Below are positions 33,701 to 45,585 of a stretch of DNA of 64,000 nucleotides, in pieces. Source of the stretch: Sarcocystis neurona (lineage: Eukaryota > Apicomplexa > Conoidasida > Eucoccidiorida > Sarcocystidae); the NCBI GenBank assembly GCA_000727475.1, contig KL647294.1, positions 1,548,369 through 1,612,368 of the forward strand, read 5' to 3'. Each line of letters opens with the position of its first letter. Position 1 is the stretch's first letter. The position numbers and the translations under genes were made by a program. Below the pieces are notes generated by a model. That model did not search any database. It saw nothing but the letters and a program-made list of their open reading frames with translations, and was not told the DNA's origin.

Positions 33701-36700
33701 GAGATGTACATGTAGACGTCACTCTGCGGTAGGAGCCAAAAAGGCGTCTTCGACTCGCTTTCACATGATGTAGAAGACCCGGAGATCAACAACTCTTCTC
33801 TCTGCTTTGTACCTACATCTGCGTGTCTATGCATATACAAATATATGCACATATCCCCATATTAAAATGTACATATATATACACGCATATATATATATAT
33901 ATGCCAGCACCTGAGCACCTGTGTGACTCTGTGTGTGGACGTATGTGTATGACAGTATAGAAAAGTGTTCACTTGCGCTTCCGCATCTTCGTCCATGTCC
34001 GGAGAGAAATACTATCCACGGGCATATATATGGCTGCCCACCGCGACGTGGCTTCTCCCCTTTCTTTTGCTGTGCTGCTGCTATGGGGCGGGGGTCTCTG
34101 CGGTGTCTGTACACCCGGGCGCTGCGTGTCGCCGCAGGTGGTGCCACTTAGCGGCATTGCGTCACTCCTGAAGAAAGCGACGGATTACTTCCCTCGTTTC
34201 GGCGCAAAAATTGCTGCCGTCTCTTCTCCCGCCTTTGTTTCTCCTGCCACCGGGACACCTGCTGCCGTTGCTGCTGGGACCGACGACTTGTATGTGCTAG
34301 ACGTCGCCTCGCAGCACCAGCTGCACGCGGTGTCTTCCCGCTGGCAGCCGCAGCAAATCGTAAGCATCCCTACGTACTTCCCGGCTCCGCTGCTGAATTT
34401 TGTGTACTACAAGCCCCCGGTGCCGACTGTTATTCTCCACGAAGTGCACACAGCCCCAACAGCAGCAACTGCGGTCACACACAGAAAAGTGCTGCTGGCT
34501 ACCTACGGCGTCTCCATCCCAGCGTGGGGAGCACTCGTTGTTGGGTCCTCCCCTGCTGCTGCGTCTGCTGCCACTCCTCATCCTCCTTCTGATTCCGACG
34601 CTGCAGCAGTTTCTGCTGCTTCAGTTCTTGCTCCCCCTTCCGCGGTAGACTCTTCCCCTGTCACGACGTTCCCCCTTGTTGCTGGCTCTGCTCCATTTCC
34701 TCCTATCGCTGCTGCTGCGGCGGCGCCTGCTGCTGCGACTCGTTTGTCTGACGAGGAGCTGCGGTACGCAAGCGGCATGTGGGTTGCGCAACTGCGCTCC
34801 ATCTGTTTGCTGCCACGTACGCTGCAGGACTACTTCTTCTCTCCAGCAGACGCAGCGGCTGCAGCAGCAGACAGGGAAGAAAGAGCAGCTGCCGGAGGCG
34901 AGGGAAGCGAAGAAAAACATCAAGCAGCTGGTTCTACGGTGCTGCTCGGAGAAGGCTGGCAGGCAGAGCTGGTGAACGACGCCGCCGGCAGCGTCGACAG
35001 CAGTACTGGCGGCGCGCTGGTATTGCGAGTGCTGCAACGGCAAGCACGTGGCGCCGAGGGGCAGCATGTTCAGCAGCAAGCAGCAGCAGCGCGAAGAAAG
35101 GAAGCAACAGATGCTATGGGCGGAGAAGGAGCGGAAGGAGGAAAAACGGCGGCAGCAGGGGGAAGGGGAGGGAGCACTGGAGAGATAACGAGGCGAAGGA
35201 ACCCGCATGTCCGCGTCGTTGTAGAAGCCGCTGCAGCAGGCGCGGGACTCTGGGAAGTGTGGGGTGTGGCACGTCAAGTGTACGTACACTTCATGTTGCA
35301 GGCGCTCAAGAATATCCACAGGCTCCAGTCCATCATTCGCAGCCAGCCAGAACTTGTCGTTCTCCCTCACATCAGCGAAGCTCTACAGGTAATATTGCCT
35401 ACACATTCATACGTATCTGTATAGAGCACACACTTGTGTACACTCACCCACGCCCGTGGGTATATATATATATATATGTGCGTGTATAGAGGTGTACGCT
35501 TGGTACATATACATATATATATATATAATATGTAGACACAAACCTGTACAGACATCCACGCCCATAGACATATATATACATATATACACGTATGCGTAAG
35601 CGGACGTGTGCCCTTGGTTTACAAATTTTTCGCACGTGTGTTTGCACGTCTTACGAGTAGATTTCGTAGCCCCGTCCTCGTGTCGTCTGAAATTGTAGGT
35701 GAGCTCGATTACTGTCTTGCTGCGTCTGTGTAGGTCTACGTGGGAAGGGACGTACAAGACGCAGGGGGGAGGCCTCTTTCTTCGTCTATTCACCGACACG
35801 TCTGTGTGTGCATGCGTGCGCACGTCGACAGGCGTCCCCCTTCAAGACGTCAACCAAACTTTTCTGTCCTGCTTGCAGCTCTGCATGCTTCGCCTATGTA
35901 TGTGTTTCTCTTCCTGTTGTATAGAAGTACACATGAATGAATGTGCATATATAGGTGTGCAGGGGCATTTGTGTATATGTATGTGTGTGTGTGTGTGTCT
36001 ACAGACGTGTATGTATATAGACTGAGAGGTACATATGGATACGTGTATGTAGAAGCACGTGTCCGTATCGGTACACAACTATAAATCCATATGCCGCCTA
36101 CGTACATATGTAGAGAGAAACAGGCGTACGTGTGTGTGCATATATATATATATATATATGTTTCCCTGTATACGTATAGACGTCTGTGTGTGTATAGAGG
36201 TAAGGTGAGTCCACACGTGTATACATACATACAGGGTACACCTATATGTGTTATATGTTTTGCTAGCGCATATAATTTTGGATGTATGGGCGAGGTACCC
36301 TGGTGTTCCTCTTCCTTCTACGTGCGTGTGTAACAAATGTAGACGCACAGCAGCGCAGCGGGCTGTCTGCTCTCCGCACGACTTTTTTCGCCACGTGACC
36401 GCCTCCTACTCCGACCCGCTGAGATGTGCTGTGCCGCGTCTTCTCTGCTGCCGCTGCTTTGTGGCTTCTGCTGCTGCAGCTTCTACTGCTTGGCGACTGC
36501 TGCTGCTCCGTCTAGATGCTACTAGATACACAACTTTGTGTTGCTGCTGCTGCTGCTGTTTTTGTTGCAGCAGCCGCTTGTTTTACTGCTCTTGTAGCTA
36601 GTGCGCTTTCGGATGCTGCTCCTGCTGAACCCACGGCTGTCATTCGCTGCTGCCGCTGCTGCGCCTCCTTCTGTGACGAGAATCCGTAGGCGTCGTCGCC

Positions 36701-39468
36701 TGCTGCTTGGGTTTCTTTGCCTATTTGTCTTTTTGATGCTGGCGCTGCCATCGTCGCAGTTCCTCCCTTCTTGTCTCTCCTGATGCGGCTGCGAGTTTTT
36801 TTTTGGTGCTGCCGCTACTGCAGTACGAACTCTCGTCCCTAGCGGTGTGACTGGAATTTGCATCCCCCGGCTCGTGCTGCTGCAGCTTCCACTGAGCGTC
36901 TCTCCGCTTGCAGCTAACACGAGTGCCGCTGACGCCGCGCTACACCGTCCTTGCCGCCGCTGTGTGTGTGGCAAGCGTTCTTCCCCTGTGGCTGCTCCTG
37001 TGGCTTCCTGTCGTTTTTTAGCGCGCGCTGCTGCTGATCGACTGCAGCGCAGAGGCAGCCGTTCTTCATCGCATTTGCACACAGTTACCACCTTCGCTAA
37101 AGCGTCTGCTGGTGGAGGAGCCAGCGTCTTCTCCCTTCGCTGCTGCGGTTCCTGCTGCTGGTATTCCTGTTGCTGGCGGTTTTTCCCCTGAGGCGGGCGA
37201 ACAGCAGCAGCAGAGCAGCGACACCAGCAAAATTTCGAACGCGCGTTTTCTCTTCTTCGCGCTTGCACTGGCACGTGCGGCGTTCCAGGATTCTCTCGAG
37301 GTAACAGGCTGAGCAGTGCCGGCACGTGATCCTGGTGCTATTGCTGCTGCTCTCTTGCTACTATTGCTGTTGCTATTCCTGCTGCTGCTGCTGTTGCTCC
37401 TTTTGCTGCTGTCTGTGTATATTGTTGTGGATAAGCCTTTCCACAAAAACGCCTTTTTTTGCCCGTGCCTTCGCGGACTCGTGAACTCCCCTTCCTTTTC
37501 TGCGCGTCTGTTTCTCCTTTTCTGTGCGTTTCCTGCGTGCAACACGTCTCCGCGTCTCCTGGGGATGTGTAGTAGAAACATACATGTATAGATAACATAT
37601 CTAAACGGTTCTTCTCTCTACATTCTTGCTTAACAACAGTTGACCATTCCTGGACTTATATTCTTCGAGTCTCTTGTTCCTTCCTGCGGAGGTTCGTTTG
37701 ACGTGCGAACCGCTTCTTACCAAGTAACTACTTCTCTGTATCACTTCCCTTCTTTCTCAGCACACACCTGTCCGCTGACGGCGGTCTGATGGAATTTTTC
37801 TTGTGCATTTCCTACGATAGCGCCCGCCGCCTCTCTCCGCCTTTTCTCTTCCTGCTTTCCTTTGGCCGTTGCCTGCGGTTCAGCTACACGTCAAAACCGC
37901 CCACCTCTTCCGCGTTTCGTCTTCTTCTGTAATTTCTTTTAGTCGGCGGAGTCAGCTCCGCTGGTACTGCTGTTCTTTGTGTCTTGACTAACTGCCTTGT
38001 TTCCCTTTCTCATATCTTTTTTTCGTCTTCTCTCGAGTGTCGACGTAAGCAACATGTGTGGGACAACACAGAAGAAAAAGCTCCGTTCCTCACACTTCTC
38101 CTTCTTCAGTTTTAACGTAATTTTGCTGGCCACTATTGTTTCCCTCATGCTATCACTCTGCTTCGGCGTCCCCCCCTCCTTCATTTGCCACCGCGACGGA
38201 CGTCTCTGGCTTCGCCTGCTCCAGGAGGGACGTAGGCCTCTTGTTTGACAGACGTAATTCCTTGAAACGTGCCCCTTGTCAGTGCCGACGATGTTTTCTT
38301 CCGTACCGTTTTTCCTTCTGTTCAGCAGCGTCTCTGGCAATGTTTTCTTCTTGTCTTTTCTGTCGTCTTCGTCGCTGCGTGTGTGTTTGGGCGTTTGCCA
38401 TCGCTGGACTTTCCGGCAGCCGCGTCTTCCTTAAGTATCACGTCTTTCTTCTCTCTTTCCTCCGTTTAACGAGGCGCGCAAAAACTGAAGTCTGTTTGCG
38501 TCTCCTGTTTTTTGCTGTGCTGTGTGTGTGTGCTTATTTTCCGGTGCTTCTTTCGCTGCTTCTCGTCGCTCGCACTGGAAGGCACTGAGGACACGCCTTT
38601 TTTGTTCGTTGTCTTTTCACTTCTCCGTCGTGGGTGCTTTTCCTGTTGTTGTGTAGACACTGCTGTCTATTCAACTTCTCCGCTTTCTCAAAGCACACAG
38701 CCTTACAGTAGTGCGACCACCTTTTTGTTTTTCGAATCACCTTTTGTGTTGGTTACAGTTCTTGATCATAGAAGCTGCTTGATGTCAACACGCCCGCTTA
38801 CGCTTCTTTCTTCTGCCAGTGCTGTTGTGAGAGGTGTCTACAGACAACGGCTTGACGCCGCCCCATCTCTGCCTTCCGAATACCAGACGGCGTAGTTTTC
38901 CCTGTTTTGGGCGTCTCCTGCGTCTCCACTCTGCGTAGCCTTAGAAGAAAATTAGCTGGCTTTTTGTCTGCTCTTCTCAAGCTATACTTGTGACAGCCGC
39001 ACCTCTCTCGCGAGACTTCGTCTCCCGTTTCCTCCCTTTAACTACATCGAGAGTACTTTTGAAAGGTGCTGACGATCGACCTTTAGCTTGCTTCCCTGCT
39101 ATCATAATCTCTTTGCGACATGTTGTTCTGAAGATGCCTTCCTTTTCTTTTCTACTCGGCTCTTAACTACGAGTCCGTAGGGGAGTCGTCTCCTTGTGAG
39201 GTCCTTATCGCCTCTGTGTTTGGTGACGTGTTTTTACCAGCTGCACCTACACAGGCTTTTCTCCTTTTTCTCTGCTTTTCTGTTTTTTTGATAGGTCCTT
39301 CACGACGAGAGCGTGGCGGCGAAGTCACACTTTGGTTTTGAATTTAAGTGTGCCATTTATCTCCCTTTCTCTCTTCCTTTTCTGGTCCCAGTACTAGTGG
39401 GGTTGTTGAAGCTACGCAAGCAGAAAACCAAACTGTCAAAAATTGCCGAACTTCATCGATTTGCTTGA
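30748..39468 (+). CDS. PIGS: GPI transamidase subunit PIG-S/Gpi17 (four exons)
   Basis: Proposed CDS: 30748-32937, 34138-35388, 37022-37300, 39295-39468; 1297 aa, all junctions phase 0 with GT/AG. PIG-S is a lumenal, doubly anchored ER subunit of the complex that attaches GPI anchors to proteins. An N-terminal membrane segment (82-104) runs into LLWWWVTEVPRAPVPLLQ, the family's WW-TE-YRA-LP signature. Exon 1 ends in a PYLLPFFS region; exon 2 carries FPAPLLNFVYYKPP and SIPAWGALVVG, matching the LNF..YvP and PRWGGi.V blocks. Its end LWEVWGVARQVYVHFMLQAL, with LQSIIRSQPELVVLPHISEA, matches the helical region before exon 3 (LLLIDCSAEAAVL, then ALALARAAFQDSLE). Exon 4 has KCAIYLPFSLPFLVPVLVGL, the C-terminal membrane helix, and a basic tail. 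Large Ala/Gln/Ser inserts explain about twice the usual length of about 550 aa. The start could also be the ATG at 30667. Confidence 0.88.
32938..34137 (+). other. PIG-S intron 1 with (TA)n/(TG)n minisatellite
   Basis: 1200-base intron, CAG|GTGCGG to CGCCGCAG|GTG. At 33225-33490 a degenerate unit (TGTGTGTGTAGGCATACGTG then AT-rich sequence) recurs four times. Upstream and downstream are TATATG tracts. Tyr/His/Ile-rich frames here are repeat artefacts. Confidence 0.75.
35389..37021 (+). other. PIG-S intron 2, microsatellites and CTG-rich 3' part
   Basis: 1633-base intron with donor CAG|GTAATA and acceptor GTTTTTTAG|C. 35457-35600 and 36120-36165 are (TA)n/TATG tracts. 36420-37000 is CTG/GCT-rich and open in several frames; an alternative small exon starting at 36516 (after CGTCTAG) is possible. 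I prefer 37022 because its LLLIDCSAEAAVL aligns with the family's AVAAVQKSAEEL segment directly after exon 2. Confidence 0.6.
37301..39294 (+). other. PIG-S intron 3
   Basis: 1994-base intron with donor GAG|GTAACA and acceptor TTTTTTGATAG|G. It begins with CTG triplets (37330-37405) and is then unique, T/C-rich sequence without microsatellites. Ser/Phe/Leu-rich open frames (for example 38136-38588) follow from that composition and have no recognisable domain. Confidence 0.7.
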
Positions 39469-42045
39469 TACGTATAAAACACGGCTATGCGTGCGCCTGT
39501 GTGCTTCTATGCGTGACTGTGTGGGGGATCATATCTGTCTGAGATGGCCAGTCTTCCTGCAAGGTCCCTTTGTTATATAAATTCGTACGCCGATGTGTGT
39601 GCCCTCCGGTGTGTGTACGGGCTGTAGTCACGTGTGCTTCCTCCTGCACATGTGTACATGTGACCGCACTGGCTACAGGATGGATGAGGCACGGAGGCAG
39701 ATTGCAGCGACCCGCCGGCTACGGAAGTATCTGCATTTACCTGTTCACTCACATGCACGCATATATTTACCGAAGCGTGTGTGCCTCACCGGGTCAGTTT
39801 TTCTGCACTCGCGGGTGAGTACACGTATATACATATGTATGTAAACACGTTCGCATTTCCCTGGCTCATTCACGAAGACTCTCCTTTTTGTGTGTATGTA
39901 TATAGGCATGGATAGGAAGCACCTGCGCGTCTCACGTAGCAGACGAGTCCAATACACTCCCTCTGTGTACAACTATTTATGGACGTGCGCACTTCATTGG
40001 TGAGATATATTTATCTTCTGCTGTCCGCTTGGTTTGCTGAGAGACGTTACGGCTGAGAACGGAAGAACACACAGGTCTTTCAGGAAACACATTAAATTTT
40101 CTAGAATTCCATTTAGGAATGCGTACATGTTCGTATGGCTACGTAGTTAAGTACGCACGCATATCTGTGTGTATATATACATATACATATAGAGAGAGAG
40201 ATGCATGCATCATATATATGTGTGTATCAGTGTCCTGGTTTGGGACAAACTCATTAATTGCGGAATTGATGAGGCTGCGCAAGGAGGAGGAAAGTCTAGA
40301 CATTTGAAAGGATTTAAAGTGGCTTGTTTTCTTTTGAGTATATGCAACATGCCTGTGTATGTGTACGTCGATCCATGTAATTGTCCGTCCTTGCGTAATA
40401 CTGGTAGGTGTGAAGCGGACGAGGAAACCAAAGTGCAGGGAGCACAGCAGATATTTCATAATTCGCCCCATGTGTTCCTTTCATATATTTCCTCCTGATG
40501 GTTATACGAGCACTTGTGGCCTTGCAAAAGCCCGGCCCGCGAGAGAAGAGTTTAAAAGCTACTGTAGAGCTACTTGATCTGGCTTCACACATAGTTGGGA
40601 AGCACCGTGCACGTATCTGCACATGCATCTGTGCTGCGTGTCTACACCTATACACTTCACCAACTGAGCCAGGAACCTGTGAGGGTATTCACAGCGACGC
40701 TCACTCCCCGCGCTTTCGTCTTCACCACACACATACAACAGCTACTTACAGGCATGCATAAATGTGTATATATATGGTGCCAGCACTTTACTACTCACAG
40801 CAACTGTCAACGACAGTACCTTCATACCCAAGTGGATACACATCATTTACGTATCCACTAGATAAAAATATACATTTACCCCAGTTGAGTCAAGACACCC
40901 ACTTGCTGAAGCAGATACAAATATATGTAGATGTGAGAGTTGAGCTTCTGCAAACGGTGACAACCCTTACCACATAAGGCACGGGTGTGTGTGCACACAC
41001 GTGGAAATCTGAAAGCGTTTCTTCACCACGTGCCCTGCATTCTACCTTGGTGTTCGGCGGAACTTGCGAGCTCGTACGAACAGATTAGACTTGTACACGT
41101 TGGTGCATATATATGTTTTGTAGCACATGTGAGATTCCTTCCCTGCCGCAGCTGGAGCTCCACGCGCTCTGCAGCAACGGGAATCAAATATGTGCTGGGG
41201 GAGCTGCTCGCGACTTCTGAGATTCCATCTGAATCTCCGTAAAAGTGCCAAAGTATCTCGCTTACCGAAACAGCCTGAAAGCCGTTGGGTGCAAGGCTTC
41301 GCTCGGAAGACCTTCGTTACCCCGATAGTCAAACTAACGTGTAATTGGACACGTGTGGGCGCACGCCGTGGTGCACGCACCAGACGCATTTGTGTGTAAA
41401 ATTTCGCAAAACATTCTTCCCCTGTGACGACTTAAACGCACAAGGGCGTACAGTGTTGTGCACATGTACAAATAAGTATACACCGTGACTACTAATGCGT
41501 GCATGTATATTTATGCACAAGTATGAAGTGTCGACGCACAGCCTTACTACTGCCTTTGCTCTTTCATACACATGTGTGCAACCCCACATTTGCAGGCTTC
41601 TGCGCCTGTCCGTCATATTCTCTTTCGGCCAAGACCGATGGTGACATGGCCACCAATAAGACTTGCAGGTTTTGTTCCCGCCTGCTACTGGCTCTGCAAC
41701 GCGCAGGCGAGATGCATTCAAAAGAATGCCCTGCTACTCGATTAGAGGCTATCATGCAGGAAGGACAGCGTGTGTCGCATGCGAGAATTCTGCACAGCCG
41801 TACGAATCGATACGTTTCGTTGGACTGTGACACGTAATCGCGACAGAGGTCCCTGGTTGTAGAGAGACAACCAGTGTTGGCGACGCATGAACGTGCACTA
41901 CGGTGCTCCTTCAGGCGACACATGCCTGAGTCAAAAATAAGACGTGCATTTAAAACAAGATATTTGAGCAGTAGAGAGCGGAACTGATCGTACTTGAAAG
42001 TCTTGCTGTACGGAAGAAACCTTGACAAGCTGCCACGGCACAGGG
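39469..42045. other. Intergenic, little recognisable
   Basis: Unique sequence with short TATATG tracts (39820-39845, 40165-40225). Open frames are up to about 130 codons; the only motif noticed is the zinc-knuckle-like pattern at 41646-41837, listed separately. Confidence 0.35.
41646..41837 (+). CDS. Possible small C2HC zinc-finger ORF or exon
   Basis: From the ATG at 41646 the frame reads MATNKTCRFCSRLLLALQRA, then EMHSKECP. This gives a Cys-x2-Cys-x13-His-x4-Cys spacing with Arg after the second Cys, reminiscent of ZC2HC-type fingers (CxxCxRxF...H....C). The Phe expected in the finger is Leu. The frame ends after 63 codons. A CAG acceptor (TTTGCAG) precedes the frame at about 41597. Chance occurrence is quite possible. 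Confidence 0.2.
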   Translation: MATNKTCRFCSRLLLALQRAGEMHSKECPATRLEAIMQEGQRVSHARILHSRTNRYVSLDCDT

Positions 42046-42049
42046 TGCA

Positions 42050-42250
42050 ACACCTGCAAGCAGAGCCGTTAGGAAGAGTGAAAATACTAAAAATGGTAGT
42101 AGCTCTTGTCGTAGAAACAGTCGGACTACTTTCTGTAGCAATGGCTGCAATAGGAGTGCTTTTGTTGGGAGTAGTAGTAAGCATAGCAGAACTGGCGGCA
42201 GTAATTGTAGCAAGTCGTACTAGGGGCAGTAATAATCATCGTAATAGGAG
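42050..42250. repeat. Second decayed GTA/GCA-type triplet patch
   Basis: The three-base rhythm recurs here (GTAGTAGCTCTTGTCGTAGA, GGGAGTAGTAGTAAGCATAG). One plus frame reads as a very hydrophobic segment (VVALVVETVGLLSVAMAAIG) that mimics membrane helices. The resemblance to 25090-25585 in phase and base preference, together with scattered stops outside it, makes a decayed repeat more likely than a membrane protein. Confidence 0.45.
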
Positions 42251-45200
42251 AACTAGCGCAGATTCACATCACAGAGAATGGAGACAGCGCGGTTTTGCAA
42301 AAGATCGAAGCAACAGACGGCACAACATTGAACAAACGCGTTCGCCTTAGGCCCCGAAAGCCTAAAAGCAAGCTGCAGCGCGTAATTTGAAAGCTGCCTA
42401 CGTACTACGTTGCCGCTGCGCGCTTTTTCCATACGTTGGTTCAGACGTACATGTGCAAGTCTCGATGTAGGTGGTGTCGCCTGTGCACGTAGAGGCATCC
42501 GCATACATATCTCTGTGGGTGTGTGTACAAGTAGAGCGGGCTACGTAAGAGCACACCACACCAAGAGCGTAACGCCTGTAAGCTTGCCGTCTTTTCCTTA
42601 GGGAACTTCGTGTCCGCACACAGCTAAGGTTCTCTCGTTCTAGCAGACGACAAATTTGTTACGTGTGGGGCGATTCAGGTTACAATACTGCAAGTGGAGA
42701 TATCGAAGTACACGCCCTGCTTCCAGTGCCTCTAATCAACTACTTCCGTCCGCAGGGATCTACCGCCACTGGTACTTGTGCTCCCACGATACTCGCGTAT
42801 ATACATTTTGGACCTGCATCTGCTTCTTCTTGGGATGGGACTCGCCCTTCTTGTTGAATCAAGTATATATATATATATGTAAATGTATCATACGCTACCT
42901 CGCTGTTGGAGAAAACCCACGATATTCATCATAACAGTCAACTCCAGAAGTGGAAAAAACGCGGTGCCGACGAAGCTTGCGACAGTCACGACTACCACTT
43001 CTGCTTCAACGGCGCTGCAGAGCACCCCTGCGTTCCAGACTGTCTGGCCATGTATGTCTCTAGAGGCTTAAGAGGCTGGGTATGTTGAGGGGGAGCGTCT
43101 GCTCGCTAAACAGCGTAGGAGAGTTGAGTTTCCTTGCTTAGCTCCATTTTCAGATCTTTCGTATGTCCGCACTTGTGCAAACACAAACTGCGACGGAAGA
43201 TGGCTAACCTGCTCGAAGCGACAGGGGTGGCCCTTTCTATATGCTCGTCGGCAGCGAGCTGGTCTGTAGAGCTTGCGCCATGACCTACTGTGAAACGAGG
43301 CCACGTGTGCGCAGAGCATACGTTGTCCATGCTTTTTTCTCCGTGCAGCCCGCGGAGCCTGCATTTTTACGGGAGAACATCCGTCTGCGACATTCACAGA
43401 CCCAAGTACCAAAGGGTGCTCAAAACGTGGGATATCAGTGTAGTAGTGTTGCTTTTTTGAACAATGAAAAGCGCTGCACTGATCGCAGCTATTCATCGTC
43501 TATAATTTATGTCCATACACTCTACAGTTTACAATAGAGAAACGCCGTGGCATCCAAATTAGTAAATCCTGTACACTCGAGCAGGAATTCCGAGTCCACA
43601 AGAAGTCAATTTCTTCTCAGTGCCCTTCTCCAAGATGAAATGCATCGATGCGAGCGCCCCCACCAAATTTCCATAGTGTTCCACGTAGCAATTTGACGCA
43701 TAAACGGATGAAGATCCGGTGAAATTGGGGCAGGTACCAGCTGCTCCGCTGGATTAGCGATCAAAAACGAATGCTACTTTCTGGCTTTATTGACTACGGC
43801 ACTGTTGTTGTCCCTTTTTTTTGGTCGGCTCTGAGTTGTTCTGCAGCGTGCTTTTGAACCGCAAGCCACACTTTAATGTTGAGTCCTGCTTTCGGCAGAG
43901 ATATTTACCTAATAGGTATTAAGGTGCAGAAATTGAACGCATTTCGCCGGTGAAGGAGAGTCACGCCGACGTGAGATGCATGTTCTACCCAGTTCAGTTC
44001 CTTGACCGTCCGCAGCGCGGACGTCGTTTTCTACATCGATGACTCCATGGGCCAATTTTAAGTAATTCCTGGTTTACCTAACGTTTGCGTACGCTCGTAT
44101 AACCTATCTAGTTACAGTAGCATCATCCGCGTGGACATGCAGGTGCTCATGAATTTAGACGATGGACAGGCTAAGCGCGGGAGCGGCGTTTGTGCCACCC
44201 ACAAGCGTGCATCCTCTCTACTGATCTTCGAAGTGTGACCCTGCACTGTTCCCTCTTAATAATGATTTCAACCCCCTTCTGGAGTTAACGGCAGCCTCCC
44301 AGTACACGTCGTCGCAAGTCAAACAAGCTATCCTTTCCTCGCTAAAGAAACGAAATGCCCACATGAAAGACACTACCGTATATTGTGCTTTCCTATATTC
44401 ATGTGCGACGCTTTTCGTGTCCTGACAAAGCGCTAACCTGCTTCCAGACTTTGCGGCAACTGCGGCAGTACGCAGAGGGCTTGATCTCACGTCTGCGTAC
44501 ATCTGTGCCAGACATCTAGGAGACGCATTTCCTCACACATGCTAACGTATGGTTCCACACATAACTGAATGTTCGTTGTTGCTTGACAGTATGTGTACAG
44601 CCGTGTGACGGTAGACACAGACGGTGGATCGTACTTCAGCAACTCCTGTACGGGCCGGCCTTATCCAAATTATCGTTTATAACCGAGTGCTATCCGGACT
44701 TTGAAACTAGCTGCGTCTTCCGTGCCTGTACACTTGCCGTGGATATAGGTACTGGTGCTGGGTCAGACAGGCGACAAGCAGCAAGTGGGTACTCCTACAT
44801 GACTTCAAAATGATGGAAGGACGACGTTAATGTGAATCTCTATTACTTCAGAGTCGAGCAGAGTCCACCAAGTTGGACCACGTGAGAATACATCGATAGG
44901 CATCCACGTATCCTCAACTGTATACATATATAGATGTGTATATATATATACATACACACATATATGTGTATATATGCATATGTGTATATCTATATATATA
45001 AGCACGCACGTATATGTATATAAATATATGTATATGTATATATGTGAACAGGCCCCGGCGTACGCACACGCATGACCCGTGCATGCGTACACACACATAC
45101 AGCTTATATCTTACATAGTAATTAGGGCACTTTTGAGTGCACACTCGCAGGCCATTCAAGCTCTGCTGCATCGAGGGAAGAAGAAGATTTCTTTGTCGAG

Positions 45201-45585
45201 CAAGAGCGATACCTCAGAGATGGTATACTTTCAGAAACCCGGTGACCGCAGTGCTTCTCTGTCCACGTTTGAGAGAGTTGCTCCTACCTCCTTTTCGCTC
45301 TTCTCTCTCAAGAACTTCTTTCATAGTTATACTAGGTCTCAGTTTGTCCTTGTTCGGTTCAAGCAATCTCCTCCTGTGTCCTCTTCCGTACCGCTCGGGG
45401 CTCCACGGCAAACTTTGGCAGTATATCACGCCTGATTTTGTGGCACTCCGGGCGCAGTCTCTTGCCACTCTACGCAAGTTCCGCATCATTTCCATTTTGT
45501 GTCGTTCCGTTCTTTGGGTCAGGCATCCTCTTGGAAGCTTCTTAAAGTCTGCAAAGTGGAAAAAGAGGCTTCAACGGCCGTCTTG
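42251..45585. other. Intergenic, no gene recognised
   Basis: Unique DNA without HAAR-type triplets. A (TA)n/(CA)n block lies at 44930-45045. 45080-45585, directly upstream of the propeller gene, is open in two plus frames with Ser/Leu/Phe-rich translation, consistent with a pyrimidine-rich leader. Confidence 0.4.

Noticed and set aside
36516..36686. Alternative PIG-S exon starting after CGTCTAG
   Set aside because: It is phase-compatible but Ala-rich only from GCT triplets, and the exon at 37022 continues the family alignment directly after exon 2 (CSAEAAV versus KSAEELA).
42050..42250. Multi-pass membrane protein fragment
   Set aside because: The hydrophobic frame results from GTA/GCA/ATA triplets shared with a similar patch at 25 kb, and there are stops soon outside it.
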